This document shows, in pieces, positions 6,495-15,371 of a stretch of DNA of 44,482 nt; positions within the stretch are counted from its first letter, which is position 1, and the number at the start of each line of letters is the position of its first letter. A model generated the notes under the pieces. It saw only the letters and a list, made by a program, of their open reading frames with translations, was not told the origin of the DNA and searched no databases. The DNA comes from Actinomycetes bacterium (GTDB taxonomy: Bacteria; Actinomycetota; Acidimicrobiia; Acidimicrobiales; SZUA-35). The stretch spans positions 1 to 44,482 of the forward strand of contig JAJRXF010000041.1 in assembly GCA_024276425.1 (NCBI GenBank), written 5' to 3'. Both the position numbers and the translations under genes were made by a program.

Positions 6495-8108
6495 CTACTT
6501 ACCTAGGGCGTGGCGTTGGAGCTTGCCGGTCTGGGTTTTGGGCAAGGGCCCAGACTCGAACACGAGAACTCTGGGGTACTTGTACGGGGCGATCGTGGCC
6601 TTGACAAAATCCTTCAATTCCTCGGCAAGTTCGTCACTCGCCATCGCCGGATCACGAAGATGCACAAAGGCCTTCACCACCGAGCCACGATCTGGGTCAG
6701 GCACCCCAATCACCCCGGCCTCTTTGACTTCGGAGTGCAACAGGAGTGCCTCTTCCACCTCGGGAGCCGCAATGTTGTAGCCGGAACTGATAATCATGTC
6801 ATCGGTGCGGGCCTGATAGTGGAAGTAGCCATCCTCGTCTCGCAAGTAGGCGTCGCCAGTTAGGTTCCAGCCGTTTTGTACATATGTCTTCTGACGGTCG
6901 TCGTCAAGATAGCGGCACCCGATCGGTCCCCGAACGGCCAGCTTGCCGATCGTCCCATCAGCAACAGGCTCGCCATCATCGGAGACCACCATGGCCTCAT
7001 AGCCAGGCAGGGGCTTGCCGGTGGCCCCGGGGCGGATGTCGTCATCGGCGGCTGAAATGAAAATGTGCAGCAGCTCGGTGGCCCCAATGCCATCGATGAG
7101 GCGTACCCCGGTAGCGGCCTGGAATGCTTCGAACACCGCCACGGGAAGGGTCTCCCCCGCGCTAACAGCGCGACGGATCGAAGACAGCTGGGACCCCTCG
7201 GCCGCTTCCAACATCACCCGATAGGCGGTGGGTGCCGTGAACACCACCGTAGCCTTCTTGTCGGCGATGAGTTTGGCCAGGGGTCCGGGTCCAGGCGCCT
7301 CACTAAAGATGGTGGATGCACCAACACGCATCGGAAACACCACAAGCCCGCCGAGACCGAAGGTGAAAGCAATGGGGGGAGAGCCAACAAAGACATCGGT
7401 GGCTTCGGCTTTCAGCACCGGCTGGAACGCATCGGCTATGACTAACAGATCGCGATGAAAGTGAATGGTGGCCTTCGGATCACCCGTGGTACCGGAGGTG
7501 AAACCCAAGAGCACGGGGTCCGACGCTGCGGTGTCGACATTGTCGAAACGGTCGGACTTCGTTTCAGCCGTGACGATCAGATCATCAAAATCGGTGGGCT
7601 CAGTTCCCCAACAAGCGATTGGCGTATCAGTTACCGCAGCCAAAGGTGCTTCCATGCCAGACTGACAAAACGCCAACGCAGGTGAACACTTTTGGTAGAT
7701 CTTGGTCAGCTCCGGTTCGCGCAACATCGGCATGGTGGCCACCGCCACACCGCCCACCTTGAGGACGGCGAACCAGGCGGCGATCATCCATGGAATGTTC
7801 GGGCCCCGCAGCAATACTCGATTGCCAGGGACTATCCCATAGTCCTCCACCATGACATTGGCCAACCGGTTAGCCCAGACTTGGAGTTCGGCGTAGGTCC
7901 ACATTGTCTCACCAATGCCCATGCACGGCTGGTCACCCCAGCCACGCTCAATGGCTAAGTCCAATAACTCCGTGGCGGCGTTGAGGCGGTCGGGATAGTC
8001 ATATGGAGGGTCAAGGGTGATTCGAGGCCACAACTCGGGTGCCGGTAACCCATCGATCACGAAGGTGTCCTGATGACTGGTTGGGATCTGTGGCATCGTC
8101 TCCGACAT
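6495..8108 (-). CDS. Benzoate/2-aminobenzoate-CoA ligase family AMP-binding protein
   Basis: A 537-residue acyl-adenylate-forming enzyme that would activate an aromatic acid to its CoA thioester with ATP. The phosphate loop is GFTSGTTGDPK (202-212). SPPIAFTFGLGGLVVFPMRV is characteristic of the benzoate/2-aminobenzoate-CoA ligase branch. Later come GYNIAAPEVEEAL and the C-terminal PKTQTGKLQR with the catalytic lysine at 529. It stands alone on the minus strand, convergent to the hydrolase and 84 bp downstream of the desaturase-type gene. Together with the OYE, crotonase, SDR, RidA and dehydrogenase it supports an aromatic acyl-CoA pathway. I am confident about the family; the exact acid (benzoate, anthranilate, salicylate or another) cannot be told from sequence. 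Confidence 0.88.
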   Translation of the reverse strand: MSETMPQIPTSHQDTFVIDGLPAPELWPRITLDPPYDYPDRLNAATELLDLAIERGWGDQPCMGIGETMWTYAELQVWANRLANVMVEDYGIVPGNRVLLRGPNIPWMIAAWFAVLKVGGVAVATMPMLREPELTKIYQKCSPALAFCQSGMEAPLAAVTDTPIACWGTEPTDFDDLIVTAETKSDRFDNVDTAASDPVLLGFTSGTTGDPKATIHFHRDLLVIADAFQPVLKAEATDVFVGSPPIAFTFGLGGLVVFPMRVGASTIFSEAPGPGPLAKLIADKKATVVFTAPTAYRVMLEAAEGSQLSSIRRAVSAGETLPVAVFEAFQAATGVRLIDGIGATELLHIFISAADDDIRPGATGKPLPGYEAMVVSDDGEPVADGTIGKLAVRGPIGCRYLDDDRQKTYVQNGWNLTGDAYLRDEDGYFHYQARTDDMIISSGYNIAAPEVEEALLLHSEVKEAGVIGVPDPDRGSVVKAFVHLRDPAMASDELAEELKDFVKATIAPYKYPRVLVFESGPLPKTQTGKLQRHALGK

Positions 8109-8192
8109 CGAACCTGCTATCTCAGTTTGGCGACCGTCGATTCCACGATATATCCGCCTCGGATCCCGCTCAAGGTGAACATGGTTTCTTCC

Positions 8193-9215
8193 TCAGGACG
8201 GGTACCGACTCCACTGACCAGTCTCGAAATCGTGCAACTTGCAGTTCTTGGTTGAGTTCAAATAGTCGGAGAGGCTGAGTCGCCGCTCAACCACATCATC
8301 GGGCCGGGCCTCCTTAATGGCCCGGGCAGCTTCAGGTAAGCGGTAGCAAGGGATAGCCATATCCACATGGTGAGGCAAGTGAACCATGATCCAGTGAAAG
8401 AAAACCTCAAAACCCGGTGGTCCCCACAAAACGGTTGTCCCCTCCACTTGACCCCGATAGCGATTCCACTCTCGTCGGCCCCACCAGCGAACGTCCGGTG
8501 CGATGTGGTGAACATAGACCGCCCACCCAATGGTTTGGCAAAATAACAGAAAGGGTATGACAAGCAGTTTGACGAAAAGCCAAAGGCCCCCAGCGGGTCC
8601 GGCAGCAAGGAGTGACAGAACCAAAAAGACAAGAGCAAACGCGCCAACCAGTGCCCGATCTCGGTGCATGGCTTTTGCCCATCGTTTCGGTGGGGCAAAC
8701 CTCACCATCTTGTTCCACCAGACCTGACGGCTGTAGTAGGTGCCAGATCCAAGCATGCTCCACTCGAGGCGATGACGAAGACGGGCCAGCTTGGAAAAAT
8801 CGGCGTATTGCTCGAGGGTTACCGGGTGCCAGACAAAGTCCATGCCTTGGCGAAGGGTGTGACCATGGTGCACCCGGTTGTGGCCAAAGATCCACTGTTC
8901 AGTTGCATGCAAGGATGGCAACATGGTGACTCGCGCCACCACCGCATTCAACTTGGCGGAGTTGAACAGGGCGGAGTGAGCCGCGTCGTGGCCCAAGATG
9001 AACAGGGCCGACGTGGCCAGACCCGCAAGAATCCACAACGGGATAAGAAAGTAGACCTGATTGGTTGACGCCAAGCCAATCAAGGCCAGGCCATAGAAGG
9101 TCAAGTCCCGAGCAATCAAAAACAACCCTCGCCCGGTCGAGCGCGTGTAACAAGAGTCGGGAATAACATCCAGCACCGGCCTTAGCCCGGTCGGTTTCTC
9201 CATCACAGAGGTCAT
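8193..9215 (-). CDS. Membrane fatty-acid-desaturase-type di-iron enzyme
   Basis: A 340-residue membrane protein with the three histidine boxes of the FA desaturase/hydroxylase superfamily: HDAAH (76-80), HNRVHH (112-117) and HLPHH (279-283). Hydrophobic spans lie around 38-75 and 187-235. Members use a di-iron centre and O2 to desaturate or hydroxylate acyl chains or other hydrophobic substrates. It is upstream of the CoA ligase on the same strand, with 84 bp between. It could modify membrane lipids and be unrelated to the catabolic genes, or it could be an oxygenase of this locus; the sequence does not decide. No fused ferredoxin or cytochrome b5 domain is present. Confidence 0.85.
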   Translation of the reverse strand: MTSVMEKPTGLRPVLDVIPDSCYTRSTGRGLFLIARDLTFYGLALIGLASTNQVYFLIPLWILAGLATSALFILGHDAAHSALFNSAKLNAVVARVTMLPSLHATEQWIFGHNRVHHGHTLRQGMDFVWHPVTLEQYADFSKLARLRHRLEWSMLGSGTYYSRQVWWNKMVRFAPPKRWAKAMHRDRALVGAFALVFLVLSLLAAGPAGGLWLFVKLLVIPFLLFCQTIGWAVYVHHIAPDVRWWGRREWNRYRGQVEGTTVLWGPPGFEVFFHWIMVHLPHHVDMAIPCYRLPEAARAIKEARPDDVVERRLSLSDYLNSTKNCKLHDFETGQWSRYPS

Positions 9216-9267
9216 CTGACCATGCTAGTGAGGCCAAAGCCCTGCTACTGAGGCGGAAAACGAAAGG

Positions 9268-9307
9268 TGCCTGGTACGTCGACCTCTCCCAATCGTCGTA
9301 CCAGGCA
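9268..9307 (-). terminator. Rho-independent terminator after livF
   Basis: TGCCTGGTACG (9268-9278) and CGTACCAGGCA (9297-9307) form a perfect 11-bp stem. On the minus strand it is followed by CCTTTCGTTTTCC. It lies 10 bp after the livF stop and closes the ABC importer operon. Confidence 0.75.
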
Positions 9308-9316
9308 GCAGAGAGC

Positions 9317-10051
9317 CTAGTGGCTCGCCGCATCTCCGAGGTAGGAGGCCCGCAATTCCGGGTTTTCCAGGAGTGCGTCCGCAGTGTCGTCCAAGACCAC
9401 CTTGCCGGTCTGTAGGACCCAACCGCGGTCAGCGATCGAGAGCGCCATGTTGGCATTCTGTTCCACCATGAAAATGGCAACACCCTCCGAATGGATCTGC
9501 TGAATCAACTCGAAGTTCGTCTCAACCAGGGCCGGAGCCAAGCCCATCGAGGGCTCATCCATGAGCAAGACCCGGGGGCTTGACATCAGGGCACGCCCCA
9601 TAGCAACCATCTGCTGCTCGCCCCCAGACAAGGTCCCGGCTCGCTGCGAGAGCCGCTCCTTTACTCGGGGAAACATGTCATAGATGCGCTCAAGGTCCTC
9701 GGCAACCTTGGCTCGATCGGTGCGCAGGTAAGCCCCGAGTTCAAGATTCTCCTTAACCGACAAACGCTTAAACAACCGCCGGTTCTCCGGCACCATCGTG
9801 ATGCCCCGCTCGACCCGATAGCTGATGGGTTTCTCGTTGACCACCTCGCCATCGAGCACCACTTCACCAGAACTGGGCTTCACCATGCCAAGCAGTGTCT
9901 TGAGCGTGGTGGACTTCCCGCTGGCATTGCCCCCAAGCAGGCACACCAACTCACCAGGATAAATGGCCAGGTTGACATCCTTGAGGATGTGGACGGCCCC
10001 GTAGTGAGTGTTGATCCCTCGGAACTCCAACAGTGGGGTTTGCTCGCTCAC
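9317..10051 (-). CDS. livF: Branched-chain-type ABC transporter ATPase LivF
   Basis: One of the two cytoplasmic ATPases of a hydrophobic-amino-acid-type importer. Walker A is GGNASGKST (40-48), with Asn-Ala in place of the commoner Gly-Ala seen in most LivF proteins. The Q-loop region is VPENRRLF, the signature LSGGEQQ (141-147), and Walker B VLLMDEP (161-167). The length of 244 residues is normal for LivF, and ENRRLF is typical of the LivF branch. The start overlaps the livG stop by 4 bp. It is the last gene of the five-gene set and is followed by a terminator hairpin. Substrate may be a branched-chain amino acid, urea, an amide or an aromatic acid. Confidence 0.92.
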   Translation of the reverse strand: MSEQTPLLEFRGINTHYGAVHILKDVNLAIYPGELVCLLGGNASGKSTTLKTLLGMVKPSSGEVVLDGEVVNEKPISYRVERGITMVPENRRLFKRLSVKENLELGAYLRTDRAKVAEDLERIYDMFPRVKERLSQRAGTLSGGEQQMVAMGRALMSSPRVLLMDEPSMGLAPALVETNFELIQQIHSEGVAIFMVEQNANMALSIADRGWVLQTGKVVLDDTADALLENPELRASYLGDAASH

Positions 10052-10830
10052 TTGTCTCCTGCCGATCGGCCAAGGTAGGCCTCAATCACATCCGGGTGGG
10101 TGGACACATGGTCATAGGAACCCTGGGCGATGGTTACTCCGTGGTCAAGTACAACAACACGGTCAGAAACATCCCGGACCAGACGCATATCGTGTTCGAT
10201 GATGACGATGGTGAAACCCCACTCACTTCTCAACTTGCCGATGAGTTGGGTTAATTCGGCAGTTTCCATGGGGTTCATTCCCGCCACCGGCTCATCCAAC
10301 ATTAAAAGGCGGGGTTGGGTGGCCATTGCTCGGGCGATCTCCAGGCGGCGACGATTGGCGTAAGAGAGCACGAAGGCCGGCTGGTGTAACCGATAGCCGA
10401 TGAGTCGAGGACCGAAGAAGCCAAGTACCTCCTCAGCATTCTTGCGTATAAGAGCCTCTTCTTCCTTGTAGGCCTTGGTGCGGAATAACGGGCCCCAGAT
10501 TTTCTGACTAGTTCGACAGTGCTGGGCCACCATGACGTTCTCAAGAATGGTCATCTGAGGGAACAAGCGCACATTCTGGAAAGTTCGACCAATGCCACGG
10601 GCCGTGATTTCGTTCGGATCCAGACCAATGATTGATTCGCCCTCAAAGTTGATTTGGCCATGATCGGGACTGGCTAACCCGGTAATCAGATTGAAGAACG
10701 TCGTCTTGCCAGCACCATTGGGACCAATAACTGAGACGATCTCTCCCTCCTCGACATGGAAGTTCAGATCATCGATGGCTGTGAGTCCGCCAAAACTGAT
10801 GGTGACGTTCTTGATGTCCAAGAGGGTCAT
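10048..10830 (-). CDS. livG: Branched-chain-type ABC transporter ATPase LivG
   Basis: The second ATPase of the importer, 260 residues. Walker A is GPNGAGKTT (36-44). The segment GIGRTFQNVRLFPQMTILENVMVAQH is diagnostic of LivG. The signature region reads LSYANRRRLEIARAMATQP, a LivG-style variant without the canonical LSGGQ, and Walker B is LLMLDEPVAGMNP. The C-terminus (GVTIAQGSYDHVSTHPDVIEAYLG) matches the LivG tail domain. The gene overlaps both livM and livF by 4 bp, so all are translationally coupled. Confidence 0.93.
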   Translation of the reverse strand: MTLLDIKNVTISFGGLTAIDDLNFHVEEGEIVSVIGPNGAGKTTFFNLITGLASPDHGQINFEGESIIGLDPNEITARGIGRTFQNVRLFPQMTILENVMVAQHCRTSQKIWGPLFRTKAYKEEEALIRKNAEEVLGFFGPRLIGYRLHQPAFVLSYANRRRLEIARAMATQPRLLMLDEPVAGMNPMETAELTQLIGKLRSEWGFTIVIIEHDMRLVRDVSDRVVVLDHGVTIAQGSYDHVSTHPDVIEAYLGRSAGDK

Positions 10831-12635
10831 GCTGTTGCCACTGCCTCGTCATCGTCGCTACCGGGTTTTTCGCCCTTAAGCCAGGCGTCCTGCAAGGCCT
10901 CCTCCAGATGAAGTTCTCGGGTTCTGGCCGCGTTGGGAATGAGACCTTCGGGTCTCTTCAACATCATGAAGACCAGCAAGGCCCCGTAGATGAGGAGCTT
11001 GAACTCGGAAAACTCGGCCAAGAGTCCGGGCTGCTTTGGCCCGCCAAGAATTCCGATAAGAACAACCGCTCCGACGATGACGCCGGGGATGTTGCCCATT
11101 CCGCCCACAATGACCACCACCAAGATGATAATAGAGACCAGCAGGAGGAAACTGTTGGGGAAGGTTGATCCAACCTTGGCCGCGAAAATGGCACCAGAAA
11201 ACGAGGCCAACACCGCGCCGGTTACAAAGGCAAAAAGTTTGGTGGTGACGGTGTTGATTCCCATGGCTTCCGCAACTGGTTCGTCCTCACGAATGGCCAT
11301 CCAGGCCCGGCCAATGCGCGACGTCTCCAACTGATGAGAGATGTAGATGGCGAGGGCGACAAATACCGCCACCAACCAAAACACTGCCCGTGGGTCGGTT
11401 CCGTTAACCTCAGCAATCCCGATGTCTACACCAGGAATGTTGCGAATTCCCTGGGATCCACCGAGGGTCGGTGACAACCAGTCAGACAGGAAAAGGAGCC
11501 GAATTATCTCGCCAAAGCCCAACGTCACGATCGCCAAGTAGTCGCCTCGCATCCGGATCACCGGCGTACCAATTAAGAGGCCCACAAATCCGGTGAGCAC
11601 AACCACGATCGGAAGCGCAACTAACCACGGCAGAACAGGCAACCATGAGAAGGCCGTATTGGCGAATGTGTCATTGAGACGCCATGGAGCCTCCGGAGTG
11701 GTCAGGACCGCCATGGCGTAGGCGCCGACTGCGAAGAAGGCCACATAGCCAATGTCCAAGATGCCGGCCCGCCCAACCACAATGTTGAGGCCAAGGGCTA
11801 ACAACACAAACAGGCCAATATTGGCCAATAGTTCGTTGACAATTTTGCCTAAGAAGATGGGGAGAATAATGGCGGTAGCGATCGTGGCGAACATCATGTA
11901 GGTGTTGTACTTTTTTTGTTCACCCTCATCCATCGCGTCGTATTGGTTCTTGAGTTCGGTGCCTTTGCCTTTGAATCCCAGCGCTAACGCCGTGGCAATC
12001 GCCACCACAATCAGGGCGGGTACAAAGGCGAGGCCTCCCCCCGAGGCATAGAGCAACCGGGCGAGTGACTTGAGGCCGATCTCGCCCAGAAAATCATCGA
12101 CGACCGCTTCCAAGATGGCAAGGGTGAGAACTGATACGCCAACAATGGTCAGCAAACGTTTGGCCTCGGGCTTCAAGACATGAATGCCGCCACCGAACGC
12201 CCCGAGCACCGCCCCCACAACCAAGCTAATCACGATGCCCAGTCCCACACCCTGACGAAAAGAGAACAGATCTAGCAACTGGTCTCCCCAGCGGGGCATC
12301 CATTCCGACAGGTCAAACCGATTGAGAACGACAAGGAAGAGGCCGACCACCAAACCTCCGGCCAAACCAGCAATTCCCCCTGCCAACAGATCCCGACTAC
12401 CTTTTTCTGGTTCCTCCATGCCTTCCAACACCACCTCATTGGCGGCGACAAAACCAGCAACGAAGGGCACGGTTAAAACAAAGAGGTAGCCAAGACTCAG
12501 AATCGGATCGATCAACATGCGTTCATTGAGACCAACCCCGATCCCAACCAGACCCATAAAAACCACGGTGCTGCCAGCAATAAGACCAATGTAGGTTGAC
12601 CGCTTGGCGTCGATATCGGTTGCGGAACGACTCAT
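10827..12635 (-). CDS. livM: ABC transporter permease LivM with long N-terminal membrane extension
   Basis: A permease of 602 residues, well over the usual 320-420 for LivM. The C-terminal half, about residues 265-580, is the conserved core: LALGLNIVVGRAGILDIGYVAFF, RGDYLAIVTLGFGEI, AWMAIREDEPVAEAMGIN and GGMGNIPGVIVGA. The N-terminal 260 residues contain about six further hydrophobic spans (VFMGLVGIGVGL, LAGGIAGLAGGLVVGLFLVVL, GLGIVISLVVGAVLGAFGGG, FVPALIVVAIATALALG), with a short polar linker before the core. The extension has no function I recognise. Some LivM proteins carry smaller extensions of this sort. The gene overlaps livH and livG by 4 bp each. Confidence 0.9.
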   Translation of the reverse strand: MSRSATDIDAKRSTYIGLIAGSTVVFMGLVGIGVGLNERMLIDPILSLGYLFVLTVPFVAGFVAANEVVLEGMEEPEKGSRDLLAGGIAGLAGGLVVGLFLVVLNRFDLSEWMPRWGDQLLDLFSFRQGVGLGIVISLVVGAVLGAFGGGIHVLKPEAKRLLTIVGVSVLTLAILEAVVDDFLGEIGLKSLARLLYASGGGLAFVPALIVVAIATALALGFKGKGTELKNQYDAMDEGEQKKYNTYMMFATIATAIILPIFLGKIVNELLANIGLFVLLALGLNIVVGRAGILDIGYVAFFAVGAYAMAVLTTPEAPWRLNDTFANTAFSWLPVLPWLVALPIVVVLTGFVGLLIGTPVIRMRGDYLAIVTLGFGEIIRLLFLSDWLSPTLGGSQGIRNIPGVDIGIAEVNGTDPRAVFWLVAVFVALAIYISHQLETSRIGRAWMAIREDEPVAEAMGINTVTTKLFAFVTGAVLASFSGAIFAAKVGSTFPNSFLLLVSIIILVVVIVGGMGNIPGVIVGAVVLIGILGGPKQPGLLAEFSEFKLLIYGALLVFMMLKRPEGLIPNAARTRELHLEEALQDAWLKGEKPGSDDDEAVATA

Positions 12636-13729
12636 GCTCGGTCCTCCGCCGCTAGTCGCTCACCGAATAGCCCCGTTGGTTTGAATAGCAAGATCAGCAC
12701 CAGAACGGCGAAGGCGACCGCATCTTTGAGTTGAGACACCGCCGGAATCCCAAGCGGCTTGAGGATCACGAGCGGGGCCACGCTTTCGACCAAACCCAAC
12801 AGCAGACCGCCGGCCATCGACCCACCAAGGTTTCCAACGCCACCAATGACAGCGGCAGTAAAGGCTTTGATGCCGGGCAAGAACCCAGTGAGGGCAGAGA
12901 CACCCCGGAAGAGCAGGCCCCAGAGAACTCCGGCTACTCCGGCCATTGCTCCACCAACGGCGAAGGTGGTGACAATCGTTCGATTGACGTCAATACCCAT
13001 CAGGGCGGCAATCTCCTTGTCTTCGGCCACGGCTCGCATGGCCTTACCAGTTTTCGTTCGCTCAACGAAAACCCAGAGTCCGGCCATGGAGACCGCCGCG
13101 ATGACAAGCACCAGGATCTTTGTGCCCTCAATCCTCAAGAACGTGTATTCGGCGCTCATCCACGGGGGCGGGGCCGGCAAGGTTTTGGACGCTGGCCCAA
13201 ACAGGCCAAGAACGGCATTCTGCATGAAAAAGGAAACACCAATTGAGGTAATTAAGGGAATCAACCGAGGCGACTCCCGCAATGGGCGATAGGCCACCCG
13301 CTCAATCAGGATGGTGGCCAGAGTCGAGACAATGACGGCGATTACCAAGACAATGAGCAGGGCAAGGACAAACTTTGCCTCACCTTCCCACATGCCATTC
13401 TCGAACAAGATGGTGGAGGTAATCCAGCCAGACATGGCACCAGCCATGAAGACTTCGCCGTGGGCAAAGTTGATGAACCCGAGAACGCCATAGACCATGG
13501 AGTAGCCCAATGCGATCAGGCCATACATGGCTCCCTGGGAGATGCCGGTGACGAAGAGCCCACGAATTGCCCCACCGGTTAAGCCTTCGCCACCGGCCTG
13601 CTCAAGGACGAATGCCAGCAAACCAACGCCAATAAAGGCCATGGCTCCGATACGAATGGCGGTAAGAAAAAGGTCGACCCAGTTATTGGTCTTCCAAACC
13701 TTCTGCGGTTTCCGCTGGGTTGCGGTCAT
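12632..13729 (-). CDS. livH: ABC transporter permease LivH
   Basis: The partner permease, 365 residues. The LivH signature GLIALGYSMVYGVLGFINFAHGEVFM lies near residues 71-96, and ERTKTGKAMRAVAEDKEIAALMGIDV forms the cytoplasmic loop that meets the ATPase. The N-terminus has an extra hydrophobic span (AIRIGAMAFIGVGLLAFVLEQ) before the core, so it is somewhat longer than the usual 290-310. It pairs with LivM to make the channel. It starts 158 bp after the binding-protein gene, a gap that contains a strong hairpin, and overlaps livM by 4 bp. Confidence 0.92.
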   Translation of the reverse strand: MTATQRKPQKVWKTNNWVDLFLTAIRIGAMAFIGVGLLAFVLEQAGGEGLTGGAIRGLFVTGISQGAMYGLIALGYSMVYGVLGFINFAHGEVFMAGAMSGWITSTILFENGMWEGEAKFVLALLIVLVIAVIVSTLATILIERVAYRPLRESPRLIPLITSIGVSFFMQNAVLGLFGPASKTLPAPPPWMSAEYTFLRIEGTKILVLVIAAVSMAGLWVFVERTKTGKAMRAVAEDKEIAALMGIDVNRTIVTTFAVGGAMAGVAGVLWGLLFRGVSALTGFLPGIKAFTAAVIGGVGNLGGSMAGGLLLGLVESVAPLVILKPLGIPAVSQLKDAVAFAVLVLILLFKPTGLFGERLAAEDRA

Positions 13730-13805
13730 ATCGCTGGGTCCTCTTCTTGCATGAGCATCAATCCCTTTTGGGCCCGGCTCAGTCGGCGGAGGGCCCCAGA
13801 TAGCT

Positions 13806-13839
13806 ACGTTGGGGTACCCCTCTCGAGGTACCCCAACGT
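13806..13839. terminator. Strong intra-operon hairpin between livK-type gene and livH
   Basis: ACGTTGGGGTACC (13806-13818) and GGTACCCCAACGT (13827-13839) make a perfect 13-bp stem with an 8-base loop. The T-rich flank lies on the plus-strand side, so in the direction of transcription (minus) it lacks a downstream U-tract. It is better read as a leaky terminator or 3'-end stabiliser that lets the binding protein be made in excess over the permeases. Confidence 0.6.
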
Positions 13840-13887
13840 TTTCGTTTCTAGATCGTCACAATCACGATTGTGACCATCACGCCCAAA

Positions 13888-15153
13888 CTAGGGAGCGTAG
13901 GAATAGACAACGTTCTCCTTGCTGGCCGCAATGTCACCCGAGTTCTCATGGAGAATTAGGGCAATCTTTTGGGCACCGCAGTCACCGAATTCATCACAAG
14001 AAAGTGAGCCGGTAATTCCGGGAACACCGCTGACCTTGTTCAGTTCGTCACGTAGGGCCTGACGATCAATGAACAGTGAGCCACCGCTCTCGACCGCAAC
14101 ATTGTCAATGGCGGTAAGCAGCAACACGGTGGCGTCATAGGCGTGAGCCCAGAACGCTGCGCTCGGCTCTTCGCCATACTTGGCGTTGTAGGCGGCGAGG
14201 AAGTCCTCAGCGCTCTTGCCAGTGGTCGACTTGTTGGAACCGTATTGGAGGTCCGGACCGGAGAAGTACATACCCTCCGACTCGGGCAGTTCCATAAAGT
14301 TGTCAGTCAACAAAGCGTCAGCCCCCATGAGCTGAACATTTTCCAACCCGGGAACGCCAGCGACCTGTTGGGCGATGAAGCCACCCTCAGGCATAAAGAT
14401 GGGGAAGAACAGAAGTTCTGGGCTTTCTGCCCCAACTTCGGTGAGAACCGGAGTCATGTCCGTATCACCCTTGTTCACCGCGGTGAAGGTGGTGACAGTT
14501 CCGCCAAGCGCCTCGAAGGCGTCGGCGAAGGCCTGAGCCAGCCCGTTGGTGTAGGGGTCACCATCATGAATAACGGCTGCCGTCGTCAAGCCCAGTTCTT
14601 CAAAGGCGAACGTTGCGGCACCACGACCCTGGAAGAGGTCGTTATGAGCAGTGCGGTAATAGCCAACGTTGTAGTCAGACCCTTTGTTTCCCTCAAGATC
14701 AGAGGTTAGGGCTGGTGAGGTATTGGATGGCGAGATCATCACCATTCCAGCGTTGGAGATGAGGGGCATTGCTGCGGTTGCCGCGCCAGAACACGAGGTT
14801 CCAATCACTCCGACAACATCCTCATCCGCAGCAATAGTCTGGGCTGCAGCCTGACCACCATCTGCGGAACAAAGATCGTCGAGGCTGGTGCCAACGTCAA
14901 CGTCAAAGCCCTTGATCTGGCCATAGTCTTCCACGGCAAGTGCGGTGCCGCGATCGTTGGGGATACCCAAGAAAGCAACATCGCCGCTGATGGCTTCAAG
15001 CGAGCGGATCTGGATCGATTCGCCTTCCTTCACCTCCACGGCTCCCAAAGCACCTGCTTCGAATTCCGGTGCATCAGAGCCACAAGCGGCAGCCGCGAGT
15101 CCAAAGGCCACACCGAGTGCTATGCCTCGGGACCATTTTTTTGATTTGTACAT
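13888..15153 (-). CDS. ABC transporter substrate-binding lipoprotein, LivK/branched-chain type
   Basis: A 421-residue periplasmic-binding-fold type I receptor. A lipoprotein signal runs from Lys-rich residues 3-9 through a hydrophobic core to the lipobox LAAAAC, with Cys24 the predicted lipidated residue. The ligand domain shows DVVGVIGTSCSGAATAAMPLISNAGMVMISPSNTSPALT, the usual Peripla_BP_6 core. The ATG at 15153 is preceded by AGGGGAGAG. It is the first gene of the importer and is separated from livH by a hairpin, which fits high expression. The ligand is unknown; location next to the aromatic acyl-CoA genes makes an aromatic acid or amino acid plausible. Confidence 0.9.
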   Translation of the reverse strand: MYKSKKWSRGIALGVAFGLAAAACGSDAPEFEAGALGAVEVKEGESIQIRSLEAISGDVAFLGIPNDRGTALAVEDYGQIKGFDVDVGTSLDDLCSADGGQAAAQTIAADEDVVGVIGTSCSGAATAAMPLISNAGMVMISPSNTSPALTSDLEGNKGSDYNVGYYRTAHNDLFQGRGAATFAFEELGLTTAAVIHDGDPYTNGLAQAFADAFEALGGTVTTFTAVNKGDTDMTPVLTEVGAESPELLFFPIFMPEGGFIAQQVAGVPGLENVQLMGADALLTDNFMELPESEGMYFSGPDLQYGSNKSTTGKSAEDFLAAYNAKYGEEPSAAFWAHAYDATVLLLTAIDNVAVESGGSLFIDRQALRDELNKVSGVPGITGSLSCDEFGDCGAQKIALILHENSGDIAASKENVVYSYAP

Positions 15154-15371
15154 TCTCTCCCCTTTTCGCTTCGAGGTGTGTCCTCGAATTCCAGGTGTGG
15201 AAATTACTGACGAAACTTATCGGATATGAGGCCGATGTGCCCCAGGTCACGTCAGTTTCATCACCGGCCCGAGATGGTACCCCGTCATTTTCGGGCACGC
15301 CCAGCCACTGCGTGAAAGTCAGCAAACTATGCTCAACTCGAAATATTGCGACATCCAATTGGAGCAATAAT

